Shown in pieces: positions 26,789 through 35,460 of a DNA stretch of 64,000 bases. The number at the start of each line of letters is the position of its first letter. Position 1 is the first letter of the stretch. This stretch comes from an uncultured Acetatifactor sp. (GTDB lineage: Bacteria > Bacillota > Clostridia > Lachnospirales > Lachnospiraceae), in contig CAJTZD010000018.1 in NCBI GenBank assembly GCA_910584235.1, positions 1-64,000 of the forward strand, in the 5' to 3' direction. The notes under the pieces are model-generated. The model searched no databases, was not told where the DNA came from, and worked only from the letters and a program-made list of their open reading frames with translations. Made by a program: the position numbers and the translations under genes.

Positions 26789-27915
26789 AGTTTAACCACC
26801 TTTGCGCGGAGCATGGCGCAGTCGAAAGGCTCCAGTTCCCGAACCATAGTTGCGTTCTTCACTTCTACGCTTTCCCCTGTCCAAAGCTCCTTTACCTCCA
26901 GCGTCCTGCCCGTGCTGAAAGGAAGTCCCAATTCATCCAGATTCAGTCTGCCCACAGCCTTGTTCTCGCTTAAGTTGAACATTCCGATGGCCAGATCACC
27001 GTTCTCAAGCTGCCTGGAGTACAAAAGCAGGTCCTCTCCCGCCCATGTCCCTGCAAGCTTCACCGGCTGGCTGCAGAGTCTGTCCTGGTTGATGCGGATG
27101 ATCTCCTCATTGCCGAGGATGTCCAGGGAGGCCTGGCTCATATCCCGGACGTCACAGCCGATCATCAGAGGCGAACCCATGAAAGCCCAGATGGAGAAAT
27201 GGGTTCTGTACTGAATATCGTTACAGCCTTTCAGGCCTACGTTTCCCTTGCCGTACATGCCTACCACCAGCATGTCCATGTCATTGAAGCATCCCGCTCC
27301 GTTGTAAGGGTGGAGTTTTTCCTGCTGTCTGGTGAGATCTTTGACGGATTCCCAAGTATCAAAAATATCGCCCGTGGAGCGCCACATGGACGCGCCCGTG
27401 GTCTTGATCCACTCATGCGTCTCATCTATGCCCCAGGAGCAGGCGGAGAACAGGATGTCACGTCCGCAGTTCTCCAGGGCAAGGCCCATGCGGCGGTAGA
27501 GATATTTTCCGGGAATGATGGGGCTGTGGTAGCAGTAGTCGTACTTGAGAAAATCCACTTCCCACTCCGCAAAGGTCTCCGCGTCTATAAATTCATGCTC
27601 AAAGCTGCCCGGATATCCGGCGCAGGTCAGATTTCCCGCGCAGGAATACATGCCGAACTTAAGCCCCTTGGAATGCACGTAATCTGCCACTGCTTTCATG
27701 CCGTGGGGGAACTTCTCCGGATCCGCCACCAGGCGCTCATTGGCATCTCTCTCTTTCATTGACCAGCAGTCGTCAATGACCAGATATTCATAGCCTTTCT
27801 CCGGCAGCCCCTTTGCCGCCATGGCGTCCGCCGTGTCGAAGATCAGCTTTTCATTGATGTCTGCCCCAAAGGTATTCCATGAGTTCCATCCCATGGGCGG
27901 TGTCAATTTAACCAT
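26785..27915 (-). CDS. GH27 alpha-galactosidase
   Basis: 376 residues with the full GH27 barrel: TPPMGWNSWNTF at the start, YLVIDDCW, the nucleophile Asp126 in FLKYDYCY and the acid/base Asp183 in WRSTGDIF, then GCFNDMDMLVVG and AFMGSPLMIG. It hydrolyses terminal alpha-galactose. No signal peptide, so it acts on imported oligosaccharides. ATG 27915 follows AACAAGGAGGTAGGAAG; the frame is open to 28026 without a ribosome site. It is coupled to the small zinc-ribbon gene. Confidence 0.95.
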   Translation of the reverse strand: MVKLTPPMGWNSWNTFGADINEKLIFDTADAMAAKGLPEKGYEYLVIDDCWSMKERDANERLVADPEKFPHGMKAVADYVHSKGLKFGMYSCAGNLTCAGYPGSFEHEFIDAETFAEWEVDFLKYDYCYHSPIIPGKYLYRRMGLALENCGRDILFSACSWGIDETHEWIKTTGASMWRSTGDIFDTWESVKDLTRQQEKLHPYNGAGCFNDMDMLVVGMYGKGNVGLKGCNDIQYRTHFSIWAFMGSPLMIGCDVRDMSQASLDILGNEEIIRINQDRLCSQPVKLAGTWAGEDLLLYSRQLENGDLAIGMFNLSENKAVGRLNLDELGLPFSTGRTLEVKELWTGESVEVKNATMVRELEPFDCAMLRAKVVKL

Positions 27916-27997
27916 CTTCCTACCTCCTTGTTCTTCCCATAGTCTCTTCTTAAAAATATGCCCTGCATCCCCCTTTTGTTTTTGGATGCGCATGTTC

Positions 27998-28026
27998 AGT
28001 ATAAGTCTTTTCCGGGAGAAAGGCAA
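27998..28026 (-). promoter_or_regulatory. Promoter of the GH27 gene
   Basis: On the minus strand TTGCCT (28021-28026), 17 bp, then TATACT (27998-28003), about 80 nt upstream of the GH27 start. Confidence 0.55.
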
Positions 28027-28079
28027 GATGAAACGGCAAAATAATCCATTCTGTTTACAAAGTTCTAAAGTGCTTTCCT

Positions 28080-29528
28080 TTAGCGATGTTTCCAGGTAGA
28101 TCTGCTAAGCAATATCAGCATGGGGAAGATCTCCAGCCTCCCGGCCAGCATGTCCCAGGTGAGCACGATCTTGGAAAATGCGCTGTAGGCGCTGTAGTTG
28201 CAGGTAGGACCCACCGCGTCAAAGCCGGGGCCGATATTGTTGAAGCAGGCCAGCACTGCCGACAGATTGGTGGTAATGGAAAAGCCGTCCACCGAAACTA
28301 GCAGGAAACTGAAGACCACCGTTATGGCGTAGGCTGCCAGATAGGCATTGGTGTTCTGCAGCACTTTCTCGTCCACCGCATGGCCGTTGAGCCGTACTAC
28401 CTGCACTTTCTGGGGATGCACCACCTGGCGTACGCTCCTGTGGAGGCTTTTTGCCACCAGCAGCGCCCTGCCGCATTTAAAACCGCCCCCGGTGCTGCCC
28501 GCGCTGGCCCCCAGGATCATCAGGCACAGCATAATTGCCTTTGACAGTCCCGGCCACAGTTCATAATCCGTTGTGGCGAATCCCGTGGTGGTCATAATGG
28601 TTACCACCTGAAAAGCCGCATGGCGCACCGTCTCCCCCAAAGTGGCATAAAATCCCCGCAGATTCCATACGATCAGCAGGATGCTTCCCAGTACCACGCC
28701 CAGATACAGCCTGAGCTCCTCATCCTTGAGCACACTCTTAAACTGCTTCACCAGAAGCAGATAATAACAGCTGAAATTCACTCCGCACAGCAGCATGAAC
28801 ACCGTGCACACATTCTGGATATAGGGGCTGTAGCCGGCAATGCTGTCGTTTTTGACGCCAAATCCCCCTGTCCCCACGGTTCCGAAAGCCGTACACACCG
28901 CCTCGAACAAAGGCATGTCCCCAAGAAGCAGGAAAATCACATCCAGCACTGTCAGCAGAATATAAATCAGGTACAGAATCGTGGCAGTCTTTCGCATCTT
29001 CGGCACAAGCTTGCCCACATTAGGCCCCGGGCTCTCCGCCCGAAGCAGATGCATGGTAAAGCCGTTGCCGCCCGTGGAGGATATGGCCAGCAGAAACACC
29101 AGCACGCCCATGCCGCCCAGCCAGTGGCTGAAGCTCCTCCAGTACAGGATTCCCCTGGGCAGCCCCTCCACCTGGGGCAGGATGGAGGCCCCCGTTGTGG
29201 TGAATCCCGACACGATCTCGAAGAGCGCGTCAATGTAATTCGGCACCACCCCGGACAAATAGAAAGGCAGGCACCCCAGCAGACTCATGGCAATCCAGCT
29301 TAGGCCCACACAGGCCAGCCCCTCCTTTGCGTAAAACTTTTTCTGAGAGCCCCTGCCAAGCCACAGCAGTGCGCCTGCAGCCACAAGCAGTGCTCCCAGG
29401 CTCCACATAAAGGCTATGACCGAAGCGAATTCCTTTTCCCAAAGACTGATCAGCATAGCGGGTACCATGAACACAGCTTCCACAATCAGGATTCTGCCGA
29501 TAAACTTCCCCATCATCTTATAGTTCAT
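28080..29528 (-). CDS. trkH: Potassium uptake channel subunit TrkH/KtrB family
   Basis: 482 residues, highly hydrophobic, with the four pore repeats of the Trk/Ktr family (SGFTTTGASIL, FGTVGTGGFG, TMTTTGFATTDY, FNNIGPGFDAVGP) whose glycines form the selectivity filter. It takes up K+ together with the TrkA subunit encoded 34 bp upstream. The N-terminus MNYKMMGKFIGRILIVEAVF is typical, so the first ATG is used. Confidence 0.95.
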   Translation of the reverse strand: MNYKMMGKFIGRILIVEAVFMVPAMLISLWEKEFASVIAFMWSLGALLVAAGALLWLGRGSQKKFYAKEGLACVGLSWIAMSLLGCLPFYLSGVVPNYIDALFEIVSGFTTTGASILPQVEGLPRGILYWRSFSHWLGGMGVLVFLLAISSTGGNGFTMHLLRAESPGPNVGKLVPKMRKTATILYLIYILLTVLDVIFLLLGDMPLFEAVCTAFGTVGTGGFGVKNDSIAGYSPYIQNVCTVFMLLCGVNFSCYYLLLVKQFKSVLKDEELRLYLGVVLGSILLIVWNLRGFYATLGETVRHAAFQVVTIMTTTGFATTDYELWPGLSKAIMLCLMILGASAGSTGGGFKCGRALLVAKSLHRSVRQVVHPQKVQVVRLNGHAVDEKVLQNTNAYLAAYAITVVFSFLLVSVDGFSITTNLSAVLACFNNIGPGFDAVGPTCNYSAYSAFSKIVLTWDMLAGRLEIFPMLILLSRSTWKHR

Positions 29529-29562
29529 GTCTTTTTTTCAACCTGTCCTTGCCAAAATCGTT

Positions 29563-30921
29563 TTATTCAAAAATATCGTTTAACTGATAGATCGTTTTCT
29601 CCCTGCCCGTGACCACATAGACGATATCGCCCGCATTAAAATACGAGTTGCCGTTTGGAATCTCCATCCTGGCTCCTTTCGCGATGCACACCACCAGGAC
29701 GCCTTTTTTCAGCTTCAGCATCTTCAGGGGCTTGCCGCAGTTATGGGTTCCCTCGTCCGCCAAAAACTCCATGGCCTCGGCCTGTCCGTCCGCTATGGTA
29801 TGCACGGTCAGGGCTGCGCCGGTCTGGTTTTTCATGGCCCTCACATACTGCACGATGGTGTTGCAGCACAGCTCCTTTGGACTGATGACGCTCCCTAAGG
29901 ACAGGCTGCCCAAAAGATCCGTGTTTTCAATGTGTCCCAGCTTGGTGATGACCTGGGGCACGCCGCAGCTCAGCCCATAGAGGGAGATGATCATGTTCAG
30001 TTCGTCCATACCGGTCATGGTGGCCAGGGCATCGCATTCGGAAATCCCCTCGCTCTCCAAAAAGAACTGGTTGCTGGAATCCCCCTGGGAGATGCAGGCA
30101 TCCGGAAGCATAGTTGCAAGCTGTCTGCAGCGCTCCGGGTCCTGCTCGATGATCTGTACCTGGATGCCGCTGTTCTGGAGCTGCTTCGTCAGATAGAAGC
30201 TGACCCGCCCTCCGCCGCAGAGCATCACCCGCTTTACCTTATGAGTGACGATTCCCAGGTTCTTCAGCAGAACCGTCAGGATGTCCGTGAAAGCCGTTAC
30301 ATAGATGCGGTCTCCCTCCCGGAGCACGAAATTGCCTCCCGGAGCCACGGCCTTGCCGTCCCGCAGAACGGCGCACACCAGGGTCTTGCACTTCACGATG
30401 CCGTCCATATCGTTCAGGGCCACATCCTTAAGCTTGCTGCGGCCGTCTATCCGCAGTTCCACGATCTCCACCCGCCCCTTGGTGAAAGTGTCCCTTTTCA
30501 GAAAGCCCGGATATTTCAGCAGACGTTCGATCTCCGTGGCCGCCTGGCGCTCCGGGTTCACCACCATGGACAGGGCGAACTTGTCGCGCATGACATAGAT
30601 CTGGTTGGTGTATTCCGGATTACACACCCTGGCAATGGTGTGGATGTTGGCGTTCAGCCCGTGGGCTGTCATACAGCACAGGAGGTTCACTTCATCCGCC
30701 CCGGCCATGGCGATCAGCAGATCCGCCTCTTTTACGCCCGCCTGCAGCAGCACCTCCATCGAAGCGCAGTTCCCATGGACTACCATGATGTCGTAACGTT
30801 CTTCGCTGGATTCCAATACTTTCAGATTGGAATCGATCAAAGTCAGGTCGTCTCCCTCAGCGGCCAGCTGGCGGGTCAGCGCGGCCCCCATCTTGCCATT
30901 GCCGGCAATAATTATTTTCAT
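29563..30921 (-). CDS. trkA: Trk potassium transport regulatory subunit
   Basis: 452 residues made of two RCK units. Each begins with a nucleotide-binding Rossmann loop (KIIIAGNGKMGAAL at residue 2; KRVMLCGGGRVSFYL near 225) and ends with a TrkA-C domain. It gates the TrkH channel in response to nucleotides. The start at 30921 has GAGG about 10 nt upstream; an ATG seven codons earlier (30942) contains that GAGG. It forms an operon with trkH. Confidence 0.95.
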   Translation of the reverse strand: MKIIIAGNGKMGAALTRQLAAEGDDLTLIDSNLKVLESSEERYDIMVVHGNCASMEVLLQAGVKEADLLIAMAGADEVNLLCCMTAHGLNANIHTIARVCNPEYTNQIYVMRDKFALSMVVNPERQAATEIERLLKYPGFLKRDTFTKGRVEIVELRIDGRSKLKDVALNDMDGIVKCKTLVCAVLRDGKAVAPGGNFVLREGDRIYVTAFTDILTVLLKNLGIVTHKVKRVMLCGGGRVSFYLTKQLQNSGIQVQIIEQDPERCRQLATMLPDACISQGDSSNQFFLESEGISECDALATMTGMDELNMIISLYGLSCGVPQVITKLGHIENTDLLGSLSLGSVISPKELCCNTIVQYVRAMKNQTGAALTVHTIADGQAEAMEFLADEGTHNCGKPLKMLKLKKGVLVVCIAKGARMEIPNGNSYFNAGDIVYVVTGREKTIYQLNDIFE

Positions 30922-30973
30922 GGCTCTCAAACCTCGTTTCATCTGTCTTAGGAATGGTCTCCTGAACGCTTGA

Positions 30974-31001
30974 GCAGGAGGGGATTTTACCTCCCTCCTG
31001 C
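30974..31001. terminator. Hairpin upstream of trkA
   Basis: GCAGGAGGG and CCCTCCTGC form a 9-bp stem. T-rich sequence follows on the plus strand only. It lies between the NlpC/P60 stop and trkA and may stop transcription coming from the hydrolase gene, but the minus-strand T-tract is missing. Confidence 0.4.
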
Positions 31002-31071
31002 GGCACTCATTTTTCTTCCATTATTTTTTTCCCGTTATTTTTCTTTCATTCATCCATCCGGGCATCCGGCC

Positions 31072-32409
31072 TTAGTTCACGATTCTGCGCACTGCCACGA
31101 TGGACCTGTACTGGGCATTGCCGATTTTGATGCCTCCCACGGGATAAGGATTGCTGTTGCTGGCATGGACGATCATCCCGCTTCCGATGTACATGCCCAC
31201 ATGGTTGCCATAGCAGATCAGATCCCCCGGCTGGGCCTCGGCATAGCTCACTCCTCTGCCCGCGTTCTCCTGCTGATAAGAGGTTCTGGGAAGCTGATAG
31301 CCGAAGTCGGCGTACACACGGTAGACAAAGCCGGAACAGTCCGCCCCGCCGGTCAGGCTGGTGCCGCCCATCACATAGGGATTGCCCACGAACTGGCAGG
31401 CGTAGTTGGCGATCTGCTTGCCCAGGTCGCTGCCCGCCGCGCCATTGATGGTAGCGGTGTAGTCGGTATTGTTGGAGGCGCCTGCCGGAGCGGTCCCGCC
31501 TCCGGTTCCTCCGCTTGCGGATGCCTGAAGCTGTCTGAGCTGGTCCTGATCCTGTTTCAGGCGCTGTGCTGCCGCAGCCGCTGCGGCCTTTGCCTGCTTG
31601 ATCTCCTCATCGTAGTTGGCGGATTCCCGCTTCTTCTGCGCCAGCATGCCGTCCAGATAAGATTTCTGCCGATCCAGCTGTGTCTTATCCTCCATGAGCT
31701 GCTGCCTGTCCGAGGCCAGCTGCGTCCTGTCCGTCTCCAGCACGGCCCTGTCATTCTCCAGCCCCTCTTTCTGCTCCACCAGCAGATCCCACAGATCATG
31801 AACCTGGTTCTTTGTGGTGATATAGTCGGTCAGCACCCTGTTCTCGTACTCGTATACCTTTTCCGCCCTGTCCATCCGATTCAGAATGTCCGCAAGGCCC
31901 TTTCCCTCCAGCAGGGCATCCAGGTAGGACTTCTCCCCCATCTCGTACATCATCCGGGTACAGACAGCCATGTTCTCCCGCTGGGCTTCCTCCCTGTCCA
32001 CGGCTGCCTCGTACTCTGCCTCCGTCTGCCGGATCTCGTTCTCCGTTTGAGCGATCTCCTCCTCTTTTTGGGCGATCTCATTTTCCTTGGCGGCGAGCTC
32101 CGCTTCCTTTTCCGCAAGCTGTTGCTCCATGGCCTCTATGCTTGCCATGGTGTTGCCCAGTTCCGCGTTGAAGTCGTCTATCTGCTCCTGCAAAAGCTCC
32201 TGCTCCGTGACCAGCAGATCGAGTCTGTTATTGGCATTGTTCAGCTCATTGGTGTGCTGGCCGATCTGCCCCTGCACCTCGTCTATGGTGGTAGCCTCTG
32301 CAGTCAGGGGGCGGGAAATATCTCCCTGAAACAAGGCGGCGGTAAGGCCGCCTATCAATATGAAGTTAAGGAATTTCTTGTGTTTTTTTCTCATGAAATA
32401 GTACACCAT
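31072..32409 (-). CDS. NlpC/P60 peptidoglycan hydrolase with coiled-coil domain
   Basis: About 445 residues: a signal peptide (FLNFILIGGLTAALFQG), a long coiled coil (about residues 45-300, rich in Glu/Gln/Lys, like CwlO or PcsB), a Gly/Ala linker, and a C-terminal NlpC/P60 domain with catalytic Cys in GGADCSGFVYRVYADFG and His in NHVGMYIGSG. It cuts peptide cross-links in the wall and is probably controlled by FtsEX-type partners. The start is uncertain: ATG 32409 has GGAG 11 nt upstream inside a GTGCGC/GCGCAC hairpin (32416-32431), and ATG 32394 has no ribosome site. Confidence 0.9.
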   Translation of the reverse strand: MVYYFMRKKHKKFLNFILIGGLTAALFQGDISRPLTAEATTIDEVQGQIGQHTNELNNANNRLDLLVTEQELLQEQIDDFNAELGNTMASIEAMEQQLAEKEAELAAKENEIAQKEEEIAQTENEIRQTEAEYEAAVDREEAQRENMAVCTRMMYEMGEKSYLDALLEGKGLADILNRMDRAEKVYEYENRVLTDYITTKNQVHDLWDLLVEQKEGLENDRAVLETDRTQLASDRQQLMEDKTQLDRQKSYLDGMLAQKKRESANYDEEIKQAKAAAAAAAQRLKQDQDQLRQLQASASGGTGGGTAPAGASNNTDYTATINGAAGSDLGKQIANYACQFVGNPYVMGGTSLTGGADCSGFVYRVYADFGYQLPRTSYQQENAGRGVSYAEAQPGDLICYGNHVGMYIGSGMIVHASNSNPYPVGGIKIGNAQYRSIVAVRRIVN

Positions 32410-32571
32410 ACTTTCGTGCGCTCCCGCGCACATAGGAATCAAAAGGTTTTGCGCTACCATCATACATGTGCACAGGCCGCAGGCAAGAATGGCCATTGGG
32501 CCGTGTCATGCAAAGATATCGTCATTTTATCATACTTCGCAACGATTTTCACCCATCAAAACCTTAAGATA

Positions 32572-33963
32572 TTATAAATCGCAGTTCTTCACCGTTCTGG
32601 GGAAAGGCACCACGTCCCGGATGTTCCCCATGCCCGTAAGGTACATGACGCAGCGCTCAAATCCCAGCCCGAAGCCCGCGTGGCGCACGGAACCGTACTT
32701 GCGCAGATCCAGGTAGAAGTCATAATCCTCCTTGCGAAGCCCCAGCTCCTCCATCCGCTTCTCCAGAAGCTCCAGCTTGTCCTCACGCTGGCTGCCTCCG
32801 ATGATCTCCCCGATGCCGGGCACCAGGCAGTCCATGGCCGCCACTGTCTTCCCGTCCTCGTTCAGCTTCATATAGAAAGCCTTGATCTCCTTGGGATAGT
32901 CCGTGACGAACACGGGACGCTTAAATACCTCCTCCGTGAGATACCGTTCATGCTCTGTCTGCAGATCGCAGCCCCAGCTCACCTTGTAGTCAAAGCTGTC
33001 GTTATGCTTCTCCAGGATTTCAATGGCCTCCGTATAGGTCACATGGGCAAAGTCGGAATTCGCCACATGCTCCAGGCGCTCCAAAAGCCCCTTGTCCACG
33101 AACTGGTTAAAGAAAGCCATCTCCTCCGGGGCGTTCTCCAGCACATAGCGGATGATATACTTCAGCATCCCCTCAGCCAGCATCATATCGTCCTTTAGAT
33201 CCGCGAAAGCCATCTCCGGCTCGATCATCCAGAACTCCGCCGCATGGCGGGTGGTGTTGGAATTCTCCGCCCGGAACGTAGGGCCGAAAGTATATATGTT
33301 CTTGAACGCAAGCGCAAACGTCTCGCCGTTGAGCTGGCCGCTGACCGTGAGATTGGTGGGCTTGCCGAAGAAGTCCTGGGAGAAATCCACCTTGCCATCC
33401 GCGGTCTTCGGAATATCGTTTAAGTCCATGGTAGTCACCTGGAACATTTCGCCGGCGCCCTCGCAGTCGCTGCCTGTGATCAGGGGCGTATGCACATACA
33501 CAAATCCCCTTTCCATAAAGAAGCTGTGGATGGCGTAGGCGATGAGGGAGCGCACCCGGAATACCGCCTGGAACGTGTTGGTCCTGGGGCGCAGGTGGGA
33601 TATGGTGCGCAGATACTCAAAGGTATGGCGCTTCTTCTGCAGAGGATAGTCCGCCGTGGAGGATCCCTCCACTGTGGCCTGCGTGGCCTGCATCTCAAAG
33701 GGCTGCTTTGCGCCCGGCGTCTCCACGATGGTGCCCTTTACGATCAGGGCCGCCCCCACATTGATCCGGCACAGCGCATCAAAATTCGGCAGGGCATGCC
33801 CGTACACTACCTGCAGCGGCTCAAAAAAGGTTCCGTCATTTATGATCAGAAATCCGAAATTCTTGGAGTCCCTGTTGCTTCTCACCCACCCGCCGATGGT
33901 CACCTCTTTGCCAATGTACTCCCCGCGTCTGCGGTAAAGGTCTTTAATGTCTGTCAATTCCAT
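32572..33963 (-). CDS. asnS: Asparaginyl-tRNA synthetase
   Basis: 463 residues, the normal length. An N-terminal OB fold (EVTIGGWVRSNRDSKNFGFL) is followed by a class II catalytic core with motif 2 (FRAENSNTTRHAAEFWMIEPE) and motif 3 (GFGLGFERCVMYLTG). It charges tRNA-Asn. ATG 33963 follows ATGAGGAAAAT; the frame is open to 34035 without a better site. No T-box precedes it, unlike trpB in this window. Confidence 0.97.
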   Translation of the reverse strand: MELTDIKDLYRRRGEYIGKEVTIGGWVRSNRDSKNFGFLIINDGTFFEPLQVVYGHALPNFDALCRINVGAALIVKGTIVETPGAKQPFEMQATQATVEGSSTADYPLQKKRHTFEYLRTISHLRPRTNTFQAVFRVRSLIAYAIHSFFMERGFVYVHTPLITGSDCEGAGEMFQVTTMDLNDIPKTADGKVDFSQDFFGKPTNLTVSGQLNGETFALAFKNIYTFGPTFRAENSNTTRHAAEFWMIEPEMAFADLKDDMMLAEGMLKYIIRYVLENAPEEMAFFNQFVDKGLLERLEHVANSDFAHVTYTEAIEILEKHNDSFDYKVSWGCDLQTEHERYLTEEVFKRPVFVTDYPKEIKAFYMKLNEDGKTVAAMDCLVPGIGEIIGGSQREDKLELLEKRMEELGLRKEDYDFYLDLRKYGSVRHAGFGLGFERCVMYLTGMGNIRDVVPFPRTVKNCDL

Positions 33964-34045
33964 ATTTTCCTCATTTCCGCGCGCCTCTTGCCTGCGCGCT
34001 GCTTTTACTGATGTGCCGGTGCACACTCTTCCCAAATCACGGTTA

Positions 34046-34147
34046 TATACTGCAGACCGCCAGAATTTACAGTAACGCTACCCGAGAGATACCTGGCTGG
34101 CGCTCTGCAGTCGGGGCTTACTGCAAACTTAACTGGCCTGCAGTATA
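34046..34147. repeat. 10-bp inverted repeat upstream of asnS
   Basis: TATACTGCAG (34046-34055) and its exact reverse complement (34138-34147) flank 82 bp that contain further CTGCAG and CCAG/CTGG pairings. It could be a folded leader or a small palindromic element; its ATACTGCA ends recall those of the repeat at 3498-3560. Confidence 0.45.
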
Positions 34148-34219
34148 AAGTATCATACCACATTCTTTCCTTTATTAAAAGCATAAAAGCATTTCCGCCT
34201 GAATTTTTGTTGCTTTTTG

Positions 34220-34249
34220 TTGCTTATCCATATATATCTGTGCTAGAAT
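34220..34249 (+). promoter_or_regulatory. Promoter of the small membrane protein gene
   Basis: TTGCTT (34220-34225), an 18-bp spacer and TAGAAT (34244-34249), about 50 nt before the ATG. Confidence 0.5.
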
Positions 34250-34300
34250 AGAGGTAATCGGGCCGTCAGGCGAAACATACTCAAGGAGGCTTATCATAAT

Positions 34301-34777
34301 ATGAAACCATGGATGATTGTACTGATCGTAGTGGCAGTGGTGCTCATCGCGCTGATTGTCGTGTTGTATTTCCTCGGAAAGAAAGCGCAGAAAAAGCAGG
34401 CCCAGCAGCAGGAGATGCTGGAGGCCAACAAGCAGACCGTCTCTATGCTGATCATTGACAAGAAACGGATGAGGCTTAAGGATGCGGGGCTGCCCCAGAT
34501 GGTGTTGGATCAGACGCCCAAGCTCATGCGGCGCTCCAAGCTCCCCATCGTGAAAGTAAAAGTCGGCCCCCAGATCATGTCGCTGATCTGTGACGAGAAA
34601 ATATTCGATACGGTGCCGGTGAAAAAAGAAGTAAAAGCTGTAGTCAGCGGTATCTATGTGCTGAGCGTCAAGGGGCTCCACGGCAAGATCGAAGTCCAGC
34701 CCGCCAAGAAGAAGAGCCGCTTCAGGCGCGCCCTGGAAGCCGCTCAGGAAAAGGCCGGGGCGAAGCCTTTGAAGTAA
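34301..34777 (+). CDS. Conserved single-pass membrane protein, unknown function
   Basis: 158 residues: one N-terminal membrane helix (WMIVLIVVAVVLIALIVVLY), a short Lys/Gln-rich coil, and a soluble domain of about 110 residues, probably cytoplasmic, with IIDKKRMRLKDAGLP, then KVKVGPQIMSLICDEKIF and a basic tail. I recognise it as a conserved Clostridia hypothetical but know no function. TCAAGGAGGCTTATCATAAT gives a clear ribosome site. The ABC ATPase fragment starts 22 bp after its stop. Confidence 0.85.
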   Translation: MKPWMIVLIVVAVVLIALIVVLYFLGKKAQKKQAQQQEMLEANKQTVSMLIIDKKRMRLKDAGLPQMVLDQTPKLMRRSKLPIVKVKVGPQIMSLICDEKIFDTVPVKKEVKAVVSGIYVLSVKGLHGKIEVQPAKKKSRFRRALEAAQEKAGAKPLK

Positions 34778-34798
34778 AAAGCAAAGCGGAGAAATCAA

Positions 34799-35239
34799 AT
34801 GGTGGCAAAGCGCCAGATGATAGAATTCCTGAAGAGAATCAACAAAGAGGAGGCCGTGACGCTCCTGGTGACAAGCCACGATATGGACGATCTGGAGGAG
34901 ATGGCCAGGCGGATCCTGATGATCTCCGGGGGCAGGCTTGTATACGACGGCAGCTTCGACGGCCTGCGGGAAATCGCGGGGAACCTGACCCGCCTCACCG
35001 TCACCACGGACGGAACGAGGCCCGAGCTTGCCGGCTGCAGGCTCCTAATGGAAAGAACGGCGTGTTTGAATTTGAGGTAGATCTGGCCCCAGCTGCCCAT
35101 CAGGGGGATACCGGAGCGGCTGTCCCGGGCGGAGGGAATCCTGGACATCGAAATCCGCAAGCCACCCATCGAGCAGGTAATCGCGCAGCTTTATCAGAAC
35201 TGGAAGAAAGAGGAACAAAAGGATACGGCAGATTTCTGA
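34799..35239 (+). pseudogene. ABC transporter ATPase, 3' fragment with frameshifts
   Basis: The first 60 codons (KRQMIEFLKRINKEEAVTLL, then VTSHDMDDLEEMARRILMIS with the H-loop His) are the C-terminal half of an ABC-2-type ATPase. Walker A, signature and Walker B are missing. The frame breaks near 35055 and again near 35085; the last part resumes in a third frame as ILDIEIRKPPIEQVIAQLYQ and ends at TGA 35237. A dead remnant. Confidence 0.85.
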
Positions 35240-35310
35240 CTGCGCCGCGCTGTGCGCTGGCTGGCATGTAAGGCAGGGACTGTCAAGTACAGCGAGAAAT
35301 ATAAGGAAAC

Positions 35311-35349
35311 GTGTAGGGAAGCATGGACGCTGTCCATGCTTCCCTACAC
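35311..35349. repeat. Perfect 18-bp palindrome with 3-nt loop
   Basis: GTGTAGGGAAGCATGGAC (35311-35328) is followed by GCT and its exact reverse complement (35332-35349). Neither side has a T-tract. The surrounding 35240-35460 contains no gene but has further short repeats (two GTCTCCCT copies and an AGGGT/ACCCT hairpin). It may be a mobile palindromic element or a structured RNA. Confidence 0.8.
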
Positions 35350-35460
35350 TCGTCTGCCAAGCCCATGTAAGGGCATTGAACACAGTCTCCCTGACTGTCT
35401 CCCTCGCAAAAGGGTATGTCTCTACCCTTGTCTCCTTGAAATATAGCATAAAACGAAATG

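Noticed and set aside
32410..32571. c-di-AMP (ydaO-type) riboswitch upstream of the NlpC/P60 gene
   Set aside because: Such switches often precede wall hydrolases, but none of the conserved ydaO core sequences is visible; only a small GTGCGC/GCGCAC hairpin is present.
30970..32577. 535-codon plus-strand frame opposite the NlpC/P60 gene
   Set aside because: Antisense shadow of the coiled-coil region; Leu/Val-rich product with no ribosome site.
33964..34160. T-box leader for asnS
   Set aside because: No AAGGTGGCACCGCG-like element or Stem I signature in this stretch.
34175..34879. 234-codon minus-strand frame opposite the small membrane protein gene
   Set aside because: It is the complement of a gene with a clear promoter, ribosome site and membrane helix; the His/Leu-rich product is typical of an antisense shadow.
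35311..35349. Palindrome as an intrinsic terminator
   Set aside because: No T-tract on either strand and the nearest gene ends are 70-110 nt away.
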